46,215 nucleotides of DNA from Flavobacteriales bacterium UBA4466. Lineage in GTDB: Bacteria > Bacteroidota > Bacteroidia > Flavobacteriales_D > Sanyastnellaceae. Positions 17,693 to 27,340 of this stretch are shown here, in pieces (position 1 is the first letter of the stretch; each line of letters starts with the position of its first letter). The DNA lies in assembly GCA_905182895.1 (NCBI GenBank), contig CAJJDD010000007.1:1-46215 (forward strand). Direction: 5' to 3'. The position numbers and the translations under genes were made by a program. The notes under the pieces are model-generated. The model searched no databases. It saw only the letters and a program-made list of their open reading frames with translations, and was not told where the DNA came from.

Positions 17693-19617
17693 TTATTTAA
17701 GGACAAAGAAAGTTCCAGAGATGATTTTCCCGCCTACTATGAAGTGATAAGTGAAATTGGAGGATGAACTGTTAAAGGAATTAATATCCACTTTAACCGT
17801 TTTTGACAAAGCGTTAGAGAAAGATTCAGTGAATACTTCTTTTCCAGTAATGTCTGTTATCACAAGCTTGAAATCACCTGTGAACGGAACATTCCACGTA
17901 ATCCATTTAGTGGACGGGTTAGGATAAGGAACTACAGAAGAAGCTGTCAAGTTGTTTTCCTTTACGGTGTTTTCTGAAGGTGTTTCCTCCATAAAGACTT
18001 CCTCACTATATTCGAAATGAGTAAAGTCTGAATTAGGATTGATTATCTCTATCTCAATGCCTACAAGTTCATCATCATCATCATCTTCATCATCTATCTT
18101 CTTCATCATCATCATCATTCTTCTTCTTCTTCTTCTTCTTCTTCTTCTTCTTCTTCTTCTTCTTCTTCTTGTGGAGCATAGTCCAAGAGTGAGATTCCAG
18201 TGTTTTCTGTTATGAGGTAATGAGTATTAATTTCTAAATCATAGTAGGTTTCTTCCAGTCCGTTTGGCCATATAACTGCTATCGAGTCTACTGTGGTTCT
18301 TGTCGCTAACCCGAAATGTTTGGCCGCCATATTTTGAGAGCAATAACCTGACCCTCCTACCATTTCGTCTATTAAAAGAAGCGAATCTGAGAAGACTTGA
18401 AGTTTTGTCCCTATGGCGTTTCTGTTTGAAATAGTTCCTTCTAGCTCTAGCTGTATCCAATTCCCTCTTGAATTCTCATTAATGAAAATTTGATTTTCAT
18501 CGTTTGAACTTGTGTTAGCAAGCAGTAAATCAATTCCACCGTTTCTGTTAAAGTCGAAGGAGGCAGCTCCATACCCGCCCATTAAACTTTCCATAGCCTC
18601 TCCTTCTTCAATGATATCTGTATATGAGCCATCTCCATTGTTTCTATACAGTAGATTTGAGAAATTCCCCATATAGTACATGTTATTGATAAAAATGTCT
18701 TCGTCAGTGTCATTGTCGTAGTCTAAGAAAAAAGTCCCCCAGCTCATTCCGAAATCTCCTACGCCAGCTTCCATGGTGATGTTGGTGAATGTTCCGTCAC
18801 CGTTATTGCGCAGCAAATCATTAGCTAGGAGATTAGCCAAGAAGACATCCATATCTCCATCTAAATCATAATCGGCTATGTTGACTCCCATGCCTTGGCG
18901 AGCGAGATTAGTGTTTGATTCTACGCTCACATCCGTGAATGTTCCATTCCCATTATTTCGGTATAGGATAAATTCCTGATAGCCGTCATGAGTGAGGTAT
19001 AAATCCACATCATTATCCATGTCATAATCGAAAAACAAAGCTCCCATGGCTGTAAGATTGTCAGTAATGCCATAGGCTAGAACTTCTTCAGTAAAGAGAA
19101 AATCGCCTTGATTGATATATAGAAAGTTCGGAGAGTTTATGTTAGCTACATAAAGATCGAGAAGGCCGTCCAGATTAATGTCTACGGCGTTTAGGCTATT
19201 TGGAAAACTTCCTTGTATCAATCCAGCAGTGTTGCTTACGTCTGTAAACGAACCGTCTCCATTGTTTTTGAACAGGTAGCTGTCATCTAGGTAATTACCT
19301 ACGAAGATATCTTTGTAACCATCATTGTCAAAGTCTGCCCAAATGGATGCTCTACTAAATTCGTTTAAATCTAGACCTAGAAGGGGAGCCATGTCCACGA
19401 AAATTGAATCACCTTGATTTTCGAAAAGCAGATTTTCTTCTTGGCTAGCGGAGACGTAAAAGTCATAATCTCCATCATTATCGTAATCACAAACTGAGAT
19501 GCCGTTGCTTCCTTGGGCATGGGCTAACCCTAAAGAGTCAGTGAATTCTACAAAGCCACTTTGTGAATAGATTTGAAGTCCTGCTAAAAACGATATGGTG
19601 AAGAGAAAAATACGCAT
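17693..19617 (-). CDS. T9SS-secreted FG-GAP/VCBS and ASPIC/UnbV (CRTAC-like) protein, frameshifted in an acidic linker
   Basis: Signal peptide MRIFLFTISFLAGLQIYSQ (ATG 19617, chosen over the upstream TTG at 19650). Then about seven VCBS/FG-GAP repeats with calcium-loop signatures such as DYDNDGDYDFYVS, DFDNDGYKDIFVGN and DYDLDGDMDVFLAN, forming a beta-propeller. Next comes an ASPIC/UnbV domain (NRNAIGTKLQVFSD; DSIAVIWPNGLEETYYDL). A Glu-run linker encoded by a GAA microsatellite and an Asp-rich stretch follow, then a T9SS type A sorting domain (PYPNPSTKWITWNVP, GKEVFTESF). The frame is lost at the Glu/Asp junction (about 18080-18118); removing two single A bases there rejoins the parts. It is an extracellular, possibly Ca-binding surface protein. 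Confidence 0.88.
18118..18170 (-). repeat. GAA trinucleotide microsatellite coding for poly-Glu
   Basis: Seventeen uninterrupted TTC triplets on the plus strand (GAA on the coding strand) plus two bases. It is bordered by CAT/CTT-type repeats at 18070-18117 that code for Asp and Glu. Slippage would change linker length in steps of one residue. Confidence 0.95.
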
Positions 19618-19637
19618 TAGTGTAAAAAGTACACAGT

Positions 19638-19645
19638 CAAATTTA
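19638..19645 (-). promoter_or_regulatory. -7 promoter element for the FG-GAP/ASPIC gene
   Basis: TAAATTTG (minus strand) fits TAnnTTTG, 20 bases upstream of the ATG at 19617. This supports the downstream start. Confidence 0.5.
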
Positions 19646-19752
19646 AGCAAAAGAGTTCTAGAAAAAAGTCACAAAAGATTTAAGTCTAGCTGTGCTCTAA
19701 TAAATCCACAAAACAGTAGGGAATAATAGGAGTTAAGTCTCTAGAAAACTCT

Positions 19753-20999
19753 TTAGCTGATGCTCCCGTTGAGAATCACTTTGGAAATCATGTTTTCACC
19801 AAAGCTATAGGGCAAATAGGCCAAACTGTCTATAGGTTTAGTGATAATGATATTAGCTATTTTCCCAGGAGTAATGGAGCCTAATTCCTTGGATAGGTTC
19901 ATGGCATATGCTCCATTCGTAGTAATCGCATTAATGCTTTCTTCTGGAAGCATTTTTTGTTTTATACATCCCATGGCAAGTACTAAGTTCATGTTCCCGT
20001 TAGGTGTGCTTCCGGGATTGTAGTCTGAGGCCAACACTCCGATAGCCCCGTTGTCTATGAGCGCTCTCATGGGCGCGTAAGGAATCCCTAAAAAGAAAGA
20101 GCATGAAGGGAGGCTTACGGCAGCACATTCTGATTTAGCTACTAGTAAAATGTCCTCATCTGTCATAACCTCAAGGTGGTCCACAGAAAGAGCTTGTGAA
20201 TTTAAAGCTGCTTGTATTCCTCCTATACTGGTAAACTGGTTTACATGTACTTTGGGCGTGAGTCCAACTTCTATTCCTGCTTGAAGAATTTCAGTCATTT
20301 CCTCAGGAGAGAAATATCCTGCTTCACAAAAACAATCTATAAAGTCGGCTAGGCCTTCCTCTTGAATCACAGGAATCATTTCGTTTATGATGCTGTCTAT
20401 GTATCCTCTGTGGTTTTTTTTGTATTCTAAGGGAAAGGCATGCGCGCCTAAAAATGTAGCTTTTATAGTTATAGGGTGATTTTCTTTTAGCCTTTTGATT
20501 ACTCTGAGCATCTTAAGCTCAGCATCTACTGTTAAGCCATACCCGCTTTTAATCTCTACAGCACCTGTACCCAGTTCTTTCAATTTGTCTAACCTTGCGT
20601 ATGCCTGCTCATACAGTTCATCTTCCGACATAACAGATAGCTTATTAGCGGAATTTAAAATGCCTCCTCCTTTTTCTGCTATTTCTTGGTAGGTGAGTCC
20701 TTTTAATCTGTCTAGAAATTCACCTTCACGTGTCGCAGCGAAGACTATATGGGTGTGAGAATCGCACCAAGCAGGGAGAACAAAACCTCCTTCTGCATCT
20801 ATTATTTCCAACTCGCTCCAGTCAGAAATACCAGGCCAGTCTCTCATTTCGCCAAAATCGGCAATCAATCCATTTTCTATGGCGAGCCATGCGTTTTCTA
20901 TCAAAGGAAGAGTTTTCATTTCTCCACCTCTTCTATATATCGGGGCTATATGAAAATCAACTTTTTCAGGTTTTTCAAAGATTTTATTAGTATCTTCAT
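19753..20999 (-). CDS. hutI: Imidazolonepropionase
   Basis: Amidohydrolase that opens 4-imidazolone-5-propionate to N-formimidoyl-L-glutamate, the third step of histidine breakdown. Metal and catalytic motifs are visible: LPAWCDSHTHIVFAATREGE, GTGAVEIKSGYGLTVDAELK, HVNQFTSIGG, SVDHLEVMTDED and ASDYNPGSTPN. The open frame from ATG 21024 gives a first ~26 residues unlike the family. In another frame ATG 20999 reads MKILIKSLKNLKKLIF, matching the usual MxxLIKNIxxL start, so the true start is probably 20999 with one indel near 20945-20955. No other hut gene is adjacent. It is divergent from the outer-membrane protein gene. Confidence 0.88.
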
Positions 21000-21031
21000 A
21001 GCGACCAGATTCAATTGTATTCATCCAGATT

Positions 21032-21870
21032 ATGATATCAGGATCAAAATTATCTTGAGTATCCTTTGTTGGGCAAAGTGTTGTGTATTCTCAGTCTGAG
21101 ACTTTGGGAGAGGATTTCGAGGAAGATTATTACACTGCTATGAAGGACATAAGAGAAAGTGAGAAATTCAGAATAGGTGTAGATATTTCTACTCCTACTA
21201 GTCCAGTAATAGCAGGGCTTTTCGCCCAAGAGCTAGTCTAATATTCAATGTGAAAACTGCTCCAAATAGAGCCTGGAGATTCATTCCTATGTATGAACAA
21301 AACAGAAGGTTTACTGATTTCCAATTGTCATCTTTTAATGCCTATGAGGTAAATGACTCATCTGTAGTGTACAGGAGTGAACATCAAGAAGAATATAGGT
21401 TAGCTGCTCGTTTAGGAACAGAATGGTTCAAGCAGTATGAAAGGAATACGCTCGTTTATGGGGTTGATTTAGTAGTCGGCTATGGTTCAGAGTATTCTAA
21501 GTTCACTAATAGTTACCAACTTTATGATGAGAATGGTAGGGTAGAGAATTTCGTTGTAGAGACAGGTTTCTTTGATGAAAAGGATGTTTATAATGAAGAG
21601 GTATTTAGACTCTTAATTGGAGTTGATTTTTCTGTAGGTTATAAGTTTTTTCTAGGAGAGAAGACAGACCTTACTATAGAATGGATTCCTGAGTATACCT
21701 ACAGACCTTATTTAAAGACTGAATCTCAAGGGAATCCTCTTTTGGGAGGGTCTTCGGATGTGAATAACGTTGGTGTCTTTGATATTAGAGGTTTGTCTAT
21801 TCAGCTGCATTATAAATTTCTAAAAAAGTGGTTTCAGAGGGGAGAATGTAAGCAGGTTTTTTGCTGGTAA
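21032..21870 (+). pseudogene. Outer-membrane beta-barrel-like protein, frameshifted
   Basis: Family not recognised. A hydrophobic signal-like segment (KIILSILC, then VGQSVVYSQ) precedes SETLGEDFEEDYYTAMKDI, GVDISTPTSPVIAG and, after a frame change near 21239, a region of alternating hydrophobic/polar strands (YRLAARLGTEWFKQYERNT, LVYGVDLVVGYGSEYS, LLIGVDFSVGYKFFLGEK). It ends in an aromatic strand IQLHYKFLKKWF. That pattern and the YKF-type end fit a small outer-membrane barrel of ~270 residues. A TGA at 21056 and a frame change inside the signal peptide also break it, so the exact start is uncertain. The C-terminal part is intact from 21250. Confidence 0.6.
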
Positions 21871-21934
21871 CTATTCTATCAATAAGCTGTGAATTCTTTT
21901 TATTCCACTGAGCTTCATATTATGAATATGTATC

Positions 21935-21942
21935 TATCTTTG
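21935..21942 (+). promoter_or_regulatory. -7 promoter element for aroC
   Basis: TATCTTTG matches TAnnTTTG and stops five bases before the aroC ATG at 21948. This leaves almost no room for a Shine-Dalgarno leader. Confidence 0.55.
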
Positions 21943-21947
21943 GCCGC

Positions 21948-23029
21948 ATGGCAGGGAACTCGATCGGTCAAATATTTAGACTTACTACATTCGGAGAATC
22001 ACACGGAATAGCTATTGGAGGCGTTATAGATGGCTGCCCTGCTGGATTGTCTTTAGATTTGGAACAGATTCGTTACGAATTGCAACGTAGAAAGCCAGGT
22101 CAGTCTGTCATTACCACTCAAAGAAAAGAGGATGATGAGGTAGAATTTCTGAGTGGAATCTTTGAAGGCAAAACTACAGGGACTCCCATAGGATTTGTTA
22201 TTAAAAACAAAGACCAAAAGTCTAAGGATTATACGATCATATTAAAGAGGTTTACCGTCCGTCTCATGCCGATTTTACGTACCAAGAAAAATACGGAATT
22301 AGAGATTATCGTGGAGGAGGACGAAGCTCAGCTCGAGAAACTGCTTGTAGAGTAGTAGCAGGAGCTATTGCAAAGCAAATCCTCCATTCTTATGGAGTAG
22401 ATGTATTCTCTTACGTTTCTCAAATCCATAATCTGGTCACTCATCTAGACCCTGAGCAGGTTAAAATAGCTGATATAGATGCCAATATAGTTCGGTGCCC
22501 TGATAAGGAAATGGCTCTGCAGATGGAGGAGTATATAAAGGAAGTAAAAAAAGCTGGAGATTCTGTAGGCGGAGTTATTACAGGAGTGGCTAAGAATGTC
22601 CCTGTAGGCCTAGGAGAACCAGTGTTTGATAAGCTCCATGCGGAGATCGGTAAGGCGATGCTAAGTATTAATGCGGTTAAGGGTTTTGATATTGGAAGTG
22701 GGTTCGGAGGGACTTTTCTGCTTGGTTCAGAGCATAATGATGAGTTTATTTCTGGAGAGAAGGGAATAGAGACGCGTAGCAATAACTCGGGAGGAATTCA
22801 AGGTGGTATTTCCAATGGTGAATTAATTTATTTCAATGTGGCGTTTAAGCCCACAGCTACCATTGTAAAACCGCAAAAATCATTAGATGCAGCTGGAAAA
22901 AAAGTAGAGATAAAAGGAAAAGGAAGGCATGACCCTTGTGTTCTGCCTAGAGCTGTTCCTATTGTAGATGCCATGTTGGCGTTAACTTTAGTAGATCATA
23001 TATTAAGAAATAAAACCGCTAAACTTTAA
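21948..23029 (+). CDS. aroC: Chorismate synthase, frameshifted
   Basis: Converts 5-enolpyruvylshikimate 3-phosphate to chorismate using reduced FMN, the last step of the shikimate pathway. The N-terminal [20 protein letters not shown] and [11 protein letters not shown] are classic, as are RRKPGQS, the central [19 protein letters not shown] (readable in the corrected frame from about 22310), [12 protein letters not shown] and [15 protein letters not shown]. The first frame goes wrong at about 22230: after KSKDY the text should be [17 protein letters not shown] but runs out of frame to a stop at 22355. Changing one or two bases there restores ~360 residues, the normal length. An essential gene with a single indel suggests a read error. 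It is 3 bp upstream of the symporter. Confidence 0.93.
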
Positions 23030-23032
23030 GAG

Positions 23033-24523
23033 ATGAAAAAATTAGCCCTTCACTGGCAAGTAATTATAGGATTAGTTCTAGGAGCAGCTTTCGCTACAGC
23101 AGCTGTGAGTTTTGGTTTTGGAGATTTCGTAATGAATTGGATAGATCCTTTTGGGAAGATTTTCATCAATTTATTAAAGTTAATAGCAGTGCCTCTGGTG
23201 CTCTTTTCTATTATCGTAGGAGTAGGAAATTTAGGGGACATTAATAAGCTTGGAAGCTTAGGTTGGAAGACCTTAGGAATGTACCTGCTTACTACGGTTT
23301 TTGCTGTTTCTCTAGGACTGCTAATAGTTAATGTTTGGAAACCGGGAGAGAAGCCAAGTGATGATGTTAGGTTAGAGTACCGAATAGACTATGAGCTTTG
23401 GAAAGAGGAATTAAAAGGTACCAAGGATGAGGTTAAAGATTTGGACGATTTATGTTATTCATGTATGCCGGAACATGCAGACATAGTAGCCAAAAAGAAA
23501 GGAGAAAGAGGAAGGTTAGGGGCTCTCGAGGCAAAGAAAAAGGTAGGAGAACTGACAAAAGATGAAGCAAAAGAATTGGCAAACCTTTTAAACGTAGAGA
23601 AAAAGCTGAACCAAGCTGCAGAAACTAAAAAGGCAGGACCGCTTCAGCCGCTAGTAGATGTTTTTCCATCGAACATATTTGTAGCGTTAACACAGGCTAA
23701 AATGTTGCAAGTAATTTTCTTCGGAATATTCTTTGGTGTCATGTTATTGAAATTACCGAAAGATAGGTTTGAGCCTGTTTTTAAGCTTGTAGATGGGTTG
23801 AATGAAGTATTCGTGAAAATGATAATGGTTATCATGAAGGTGATGCCTTACTTCGTTTTTGCATTAATGGCTGGACAGGTCGTAGATGTGGCTGGAGATG
23901 ACTTAGGGAAATTGGCCGACTTATTTTTATTCCTTCTTCACTACTCTGGGGCTGTTTTACTTGGATTGTTGATACTCATTTTTGTAGTTTATCCAAACTT
24001 AGTAAGCGGAATAGTAAAGAAGATGAGTTTTAGAAAATTCCTATCAGGAATGAGAGAAGCACAAATAACAGCTTTCTCCACCTCTTCTTCTGTAGCCACA
24101 CTTCCTGTAACCATGGACTGTGTGGAGAATAAATTAGGGGTGTCTGAAAGAACCACCAGTTTCGTGCTTCCTATAGGAGCCACAGTGAATATGGATGGGA
24201 CTAGCCTTTACCAGGCAGTAGCAGTGGTGGCCATGGCGCAGCTTCACATGGTAGATTTATCATTCGCTCAGCAGCTAATCATCGTCTTAACTGCGTCTTT
24301 AGCATCTATAGGAGCCGCGGCTATTCCAAGTGCTGGATTGGTTCTTATGATAATGGTCCTAGGTTCTGTAGGTTTAGATGGGGCATGGATAGCTATTATT
24401 CTTCCAGTAGATAGAATTTTGGATATGGTAAGAACGGTTACTAACGTTACCGGTGACGGTGCTGTTAGCACGATTATTGCCAGTGCAGAAGGAGAACTTG
24501 ATGTTCCAGATAACAAAGACTAA
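23033..24523 (+). CDS. Dicarboxylate/amino acid:cation symporter (DAACS family)
   Basis: 496 residues. Inner-membrane SLC1/GltP-type symporter taking up acidic amino acids or C4-dicarboxylates with Na+ or H+. Signatures are the serine-rich hairpin AFSTSSSVATLPVTMDC and the NMDGTSLYQAV metal/substrate motif, followed by the second hairpin (SIGAAAIPSAGLVLMIMVLG) and the last helix motif DRILDMVRTVTNVTGD. An insertion of ~100 charged residues (about 105-203) follows the third hydrophobic segment and contains LCYSCMPEH. It starts 3 bp after aroC and may share its transcript. Confidence 0.92.
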   Translation: MKKLALHWQVIIGLVLGAAFATAAVSFGFGDFVMNWIDPFGKIFINLLKLIAVPLVLFSIIVGVGNLGDINKLGSLGWKTLGMYLLTTVFAVSLGLLIVNVWKPGEKPSDDVRLEYRIDYELWKEELKGTKDEVKDLDDLCYSCMPEHADIVAKKKGERGRLGALEAKKKVGELTKDEAKELANLLNVEKKLNQAAETKKAGPLQPLVDVFPSNIFVALTQAKMLQVIFFGIFFGVMLLKLPKDRFEPVFKLVDGLNEVFVKMIMVIMKVMPYFVFALMAGQVVDVAGDDLGKLADLFLFLLHYSGAVLLGLLILIFVVYPNLVSGIVKKMSFRKFLSGMREAQITAFSTSSSVATLPVTMDCVENKLGVSERTTSFVLPIGATVNMDGTSLYQAVAVVAMAQLHMVDLSFAQQLIIVLTASLASIGAAAIPSAGLVLMIMVLGSVGLDGAWIAIILPVDRILDMVRTVTNVTGDGAVSTIIASAEGELDVPDNKD

Positions 24524-24562
24524 AATCAAACGTTAGAACTCTGATTCTAACATTGTAGAAGC

Positions 24563-27340
24563 ATGAAGAAAATAATTAAAATTAGTGTTCTAGTATTTGT
24601 GCTGCTATTAGTGACTATCGTAGCTCTGCCATTTGTATTCCAAGGGAAAATAGAGGAGGCTGTAAAAACTGCGGTGAATGAAAATATAAATGCTGATGTA
24701 GAGTGGACAGATTATGGGCTTAGTCTCTTCAGAAGCTTTCCAGATATGACCATTTCTTTAGATTCTTTAACCGTAATTGGTAAAGGTGACTTCGAAGGAG
24801 TAGAGTTGGTAAGCATACCTAGATTAGACATCAGTTTAGATATCATTTCTTTATTCGGAGATTCGGCTAAGATTAATTCCTTTTCATTAAAAAATCCTTA
24901 TATCAATGTAATCGTAGCTGAAGATGGCCTAGCTAACTATGATATAGCTATCCCATCAGAAGAAATAGCAGAAGAAGCTTCTTCTGAAGTTAGCTCTTTT
25001 AGGCTAGCGCTAGACTCATATAAAATAGAAAACGGAACCATAAGCTATCTGGATAACTCTGGAAATATGATGGTCTACTTAGAGGGTTTAAACCACAGTG
25101 GCACAGGTGATTTCACCTCCTCGATTATCAATTTAAAGACGAAGACTACAGCAGATGAGTTTGATTTCATCTTTGATAATATCGCTTATATAAATAAAGC
25201 TACAACAGATATAAATTTAAATCTGCTTATGGATTTAGATAAAATGAGATTCGATATTGAAGGAAATGAAATATTTCTAAATGAGCTCAAGTTGGTGGCT
25301 GACGGATTCGTAGAGATGCCTTCAAGTGACATCGTAATGGACATTAAGTACAAGGCACCAGAAACGAATATTACACAACTTATTTCTCTGATTCCTGCGG
25401 AGTACAGAGGGGATTTAGCAGGAGTAAATGCCAAAGGAACCCTGGCCTTAGATGGTTTCGTTACTGGAACCATGACTGAAACGGAACTTCCTGCCATCGG
25501 GTTAGATATTCAGATTAAAGAAGGTTTCCTCCAGTATCCAGACCTGCCAGAGTCTATTAATGATATTGTGCTAAGCGCTCTATTTTCTCTTCCTCAAGGA
25601 AATAACCTAGATGAGATGAAGGTGGATATTTCTCAGTTGAAAATGAATATAGCGGGAAACCCTATAGATGCTAGAATGCTCTTCACTAATCCATTTACAT
25701 CTCAGTATATAGACGCGGCATTAAAAGCAAATTTAGATTTCGATAAATTAAGTAAAGCCTTTCCGATAGATGAAACGAAGCTGAATGGAGAATTAAATGC
25801 AGATGTAGTATTAAAAGGAAGTGTCTTAGATTTAACTAATCAGAATTTCGATGATTTTTATGCCAATGGTCTTATAGATGTAATAGGCATGAATGTATAT
25901 GCCTCCAATACCTACAAGATGAATATAGAAAATGCTCATTTCGATATTACTCCAGCACGTATAAAAATGGGCGCTTTTAAAGGGGAAATTGGAGAAAGTG
26001 ACTTTGATGCTACGGGTAAAATAAATAACTTCTTAGCCTATGCATTTAATGATGAGAAGTTAAGAGGCACATTTGAATTTAGGAGTAACACCATGAATAT
26101 GGCTGATTTTATGACTTCAGAGGAGTCTACAGAAGATGCCTCTGGAGATGCTGTAGAAGATACATACGTAGCTATTCCTGAGAACCTAGATTTCGATTTA
26201 ACAGGAGACATTAAGAAGCTTATTTATGATGGAACGGAGATGACCAATGTAACCGGTCTAATAGGTGTGGATGATGGCACGGCTGCGTTGCAGGTGACGA
26301 TAGGGTACTTGGGATTGAGGTTTTTGCGATAGGCAATAAGTTCATTATTTTATTAATATCAATCATGAGTATTTCATATAATTTAAAAAACTTAGACATA
26401 GCTAAGACGAGTAAATCATTCGATATGATTTCTCAACTTGCGCCAATAGCTAAATATTGTTCAGGGAAGTTTGGTTCTGAGATGAGTTTTACTGCAGAGT
26501 TAGGAAAAGATATGTTTCCTTTGTTAGAAACACTTTCAGCTAAAGGGAATGTAAGTACAGATGCTGTGGAGATAGAGCAGTTCCAACCGTTAAATGAAAT
26601 AGCAGCTAAACTGTATGATTGGAGAGCTGGCGAAGCAGTCCATAGATAATGTGAAAATGAACTTTTCCGTAGATAACGGAAAAGTTACAGTCAACCCCTA
26701 TGAGATAAAGTTAGACGGAATGAAAACTACCATTTCTGGATGGACTAGTTTTAGTTCAGAAATGGATTATGTAGTGGAAATAGATGTTCCGTTTAGCAAG
26801 CTACCTCAGTCGGGAACAGAATTCGCTAATGATCTGTTAAGTAAAGTAAATCTACTAGGCTCGAACTTCGGTGCCAATGAGATTATCCCTGTGAAAATTA
26901 GGGTAACAGGAACGATGCTAAATCCGAAGATAGATTTAAGTAAATTAGGGAGCAGTCTAGTTCAAAACGCTAAAGAGGAAATAAAAGAAGAAGTAAAAGA
27001 ACTAGTGCAGGAAAAGGTAGAAGAGGTAAAAGAAGACGCTAAGGCTAAAGCGAAAGAAGAAGCGGATAAACTAATGGTTACAGCTACCGCGCAGGCAGAA
27101 AAAGTGAGAGCAGAAGGAATTCAGCTAGCAGACAAAGGAAAAGAAGAGGCTTATAAAGCTGCTCAGCGTATCCAGGATGCGGCTAAAAAGCCATGGGAAA
27201 AAGTAGCCGCCAAATTAGCGGCAGATAAAGCGAAGAAAAAAGCGGATGAGGTGCATGTAAAGGCTTTAGCTAACGTCAGGACTAAAGCAGATAAAATTAT
27301 AAGTGACGCACAAAAAAGAGCCGATGGTTTATTGGATTAA
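24563..27340 (+). CDS. AsmA family protein, frameshifted
   Basis: About 920 residues when three pieces are joined (24563-26332, 26365-26649, 26615-27340). An N-terminal TM anchor (VLVFVLLLVTIVALPFVF) is followed by AsmA-type repeats such as GLSLFRSFPDMTISLDSLTV and SFSLKNPYINVIVAEDG. A long beta-rich groove region continues to MLNPKIDLSKLGSS, and the protein ends in a Lys/Ala/Glu-rich helix of ~130 residues (EEIKEEVKELVQEKVEEVK). AsmA-like proteins bridge the inner and outer membranes and are thought to move lipids. The frame breaks at about 26290-26360, where the text is scrambled over ~70 bases, and again near 26625-26650. It overlaps the start of the OmpA-family gene. Confidence 0.82.

Noticed and set aside
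20920-21060. N-terminus of the hutI open frame (IESGRYEDTNKIFEKP) as a remnant of another enzyme
   Set aside because: It looked protein-like, but the alternative frame gives a better HutI start at 20999, so it is probably out-of-frame translation.
20749-21099. Plus-strand open frame of 116 codons over the start of hutI
   Set aside because: It is antisense to well-conserved hutI sequence and matches no protein pattern. Only its very end overlaps the signal-peptide region of the outer-membrane protein gene.
24532-24551. GTTAGAA / TTCTAAC hairpin between the symporter and AsmA genes as a terminator
   Set aside because: The stem is only seven AT-rich pairs and no T-tract follows; read-through is more likely.
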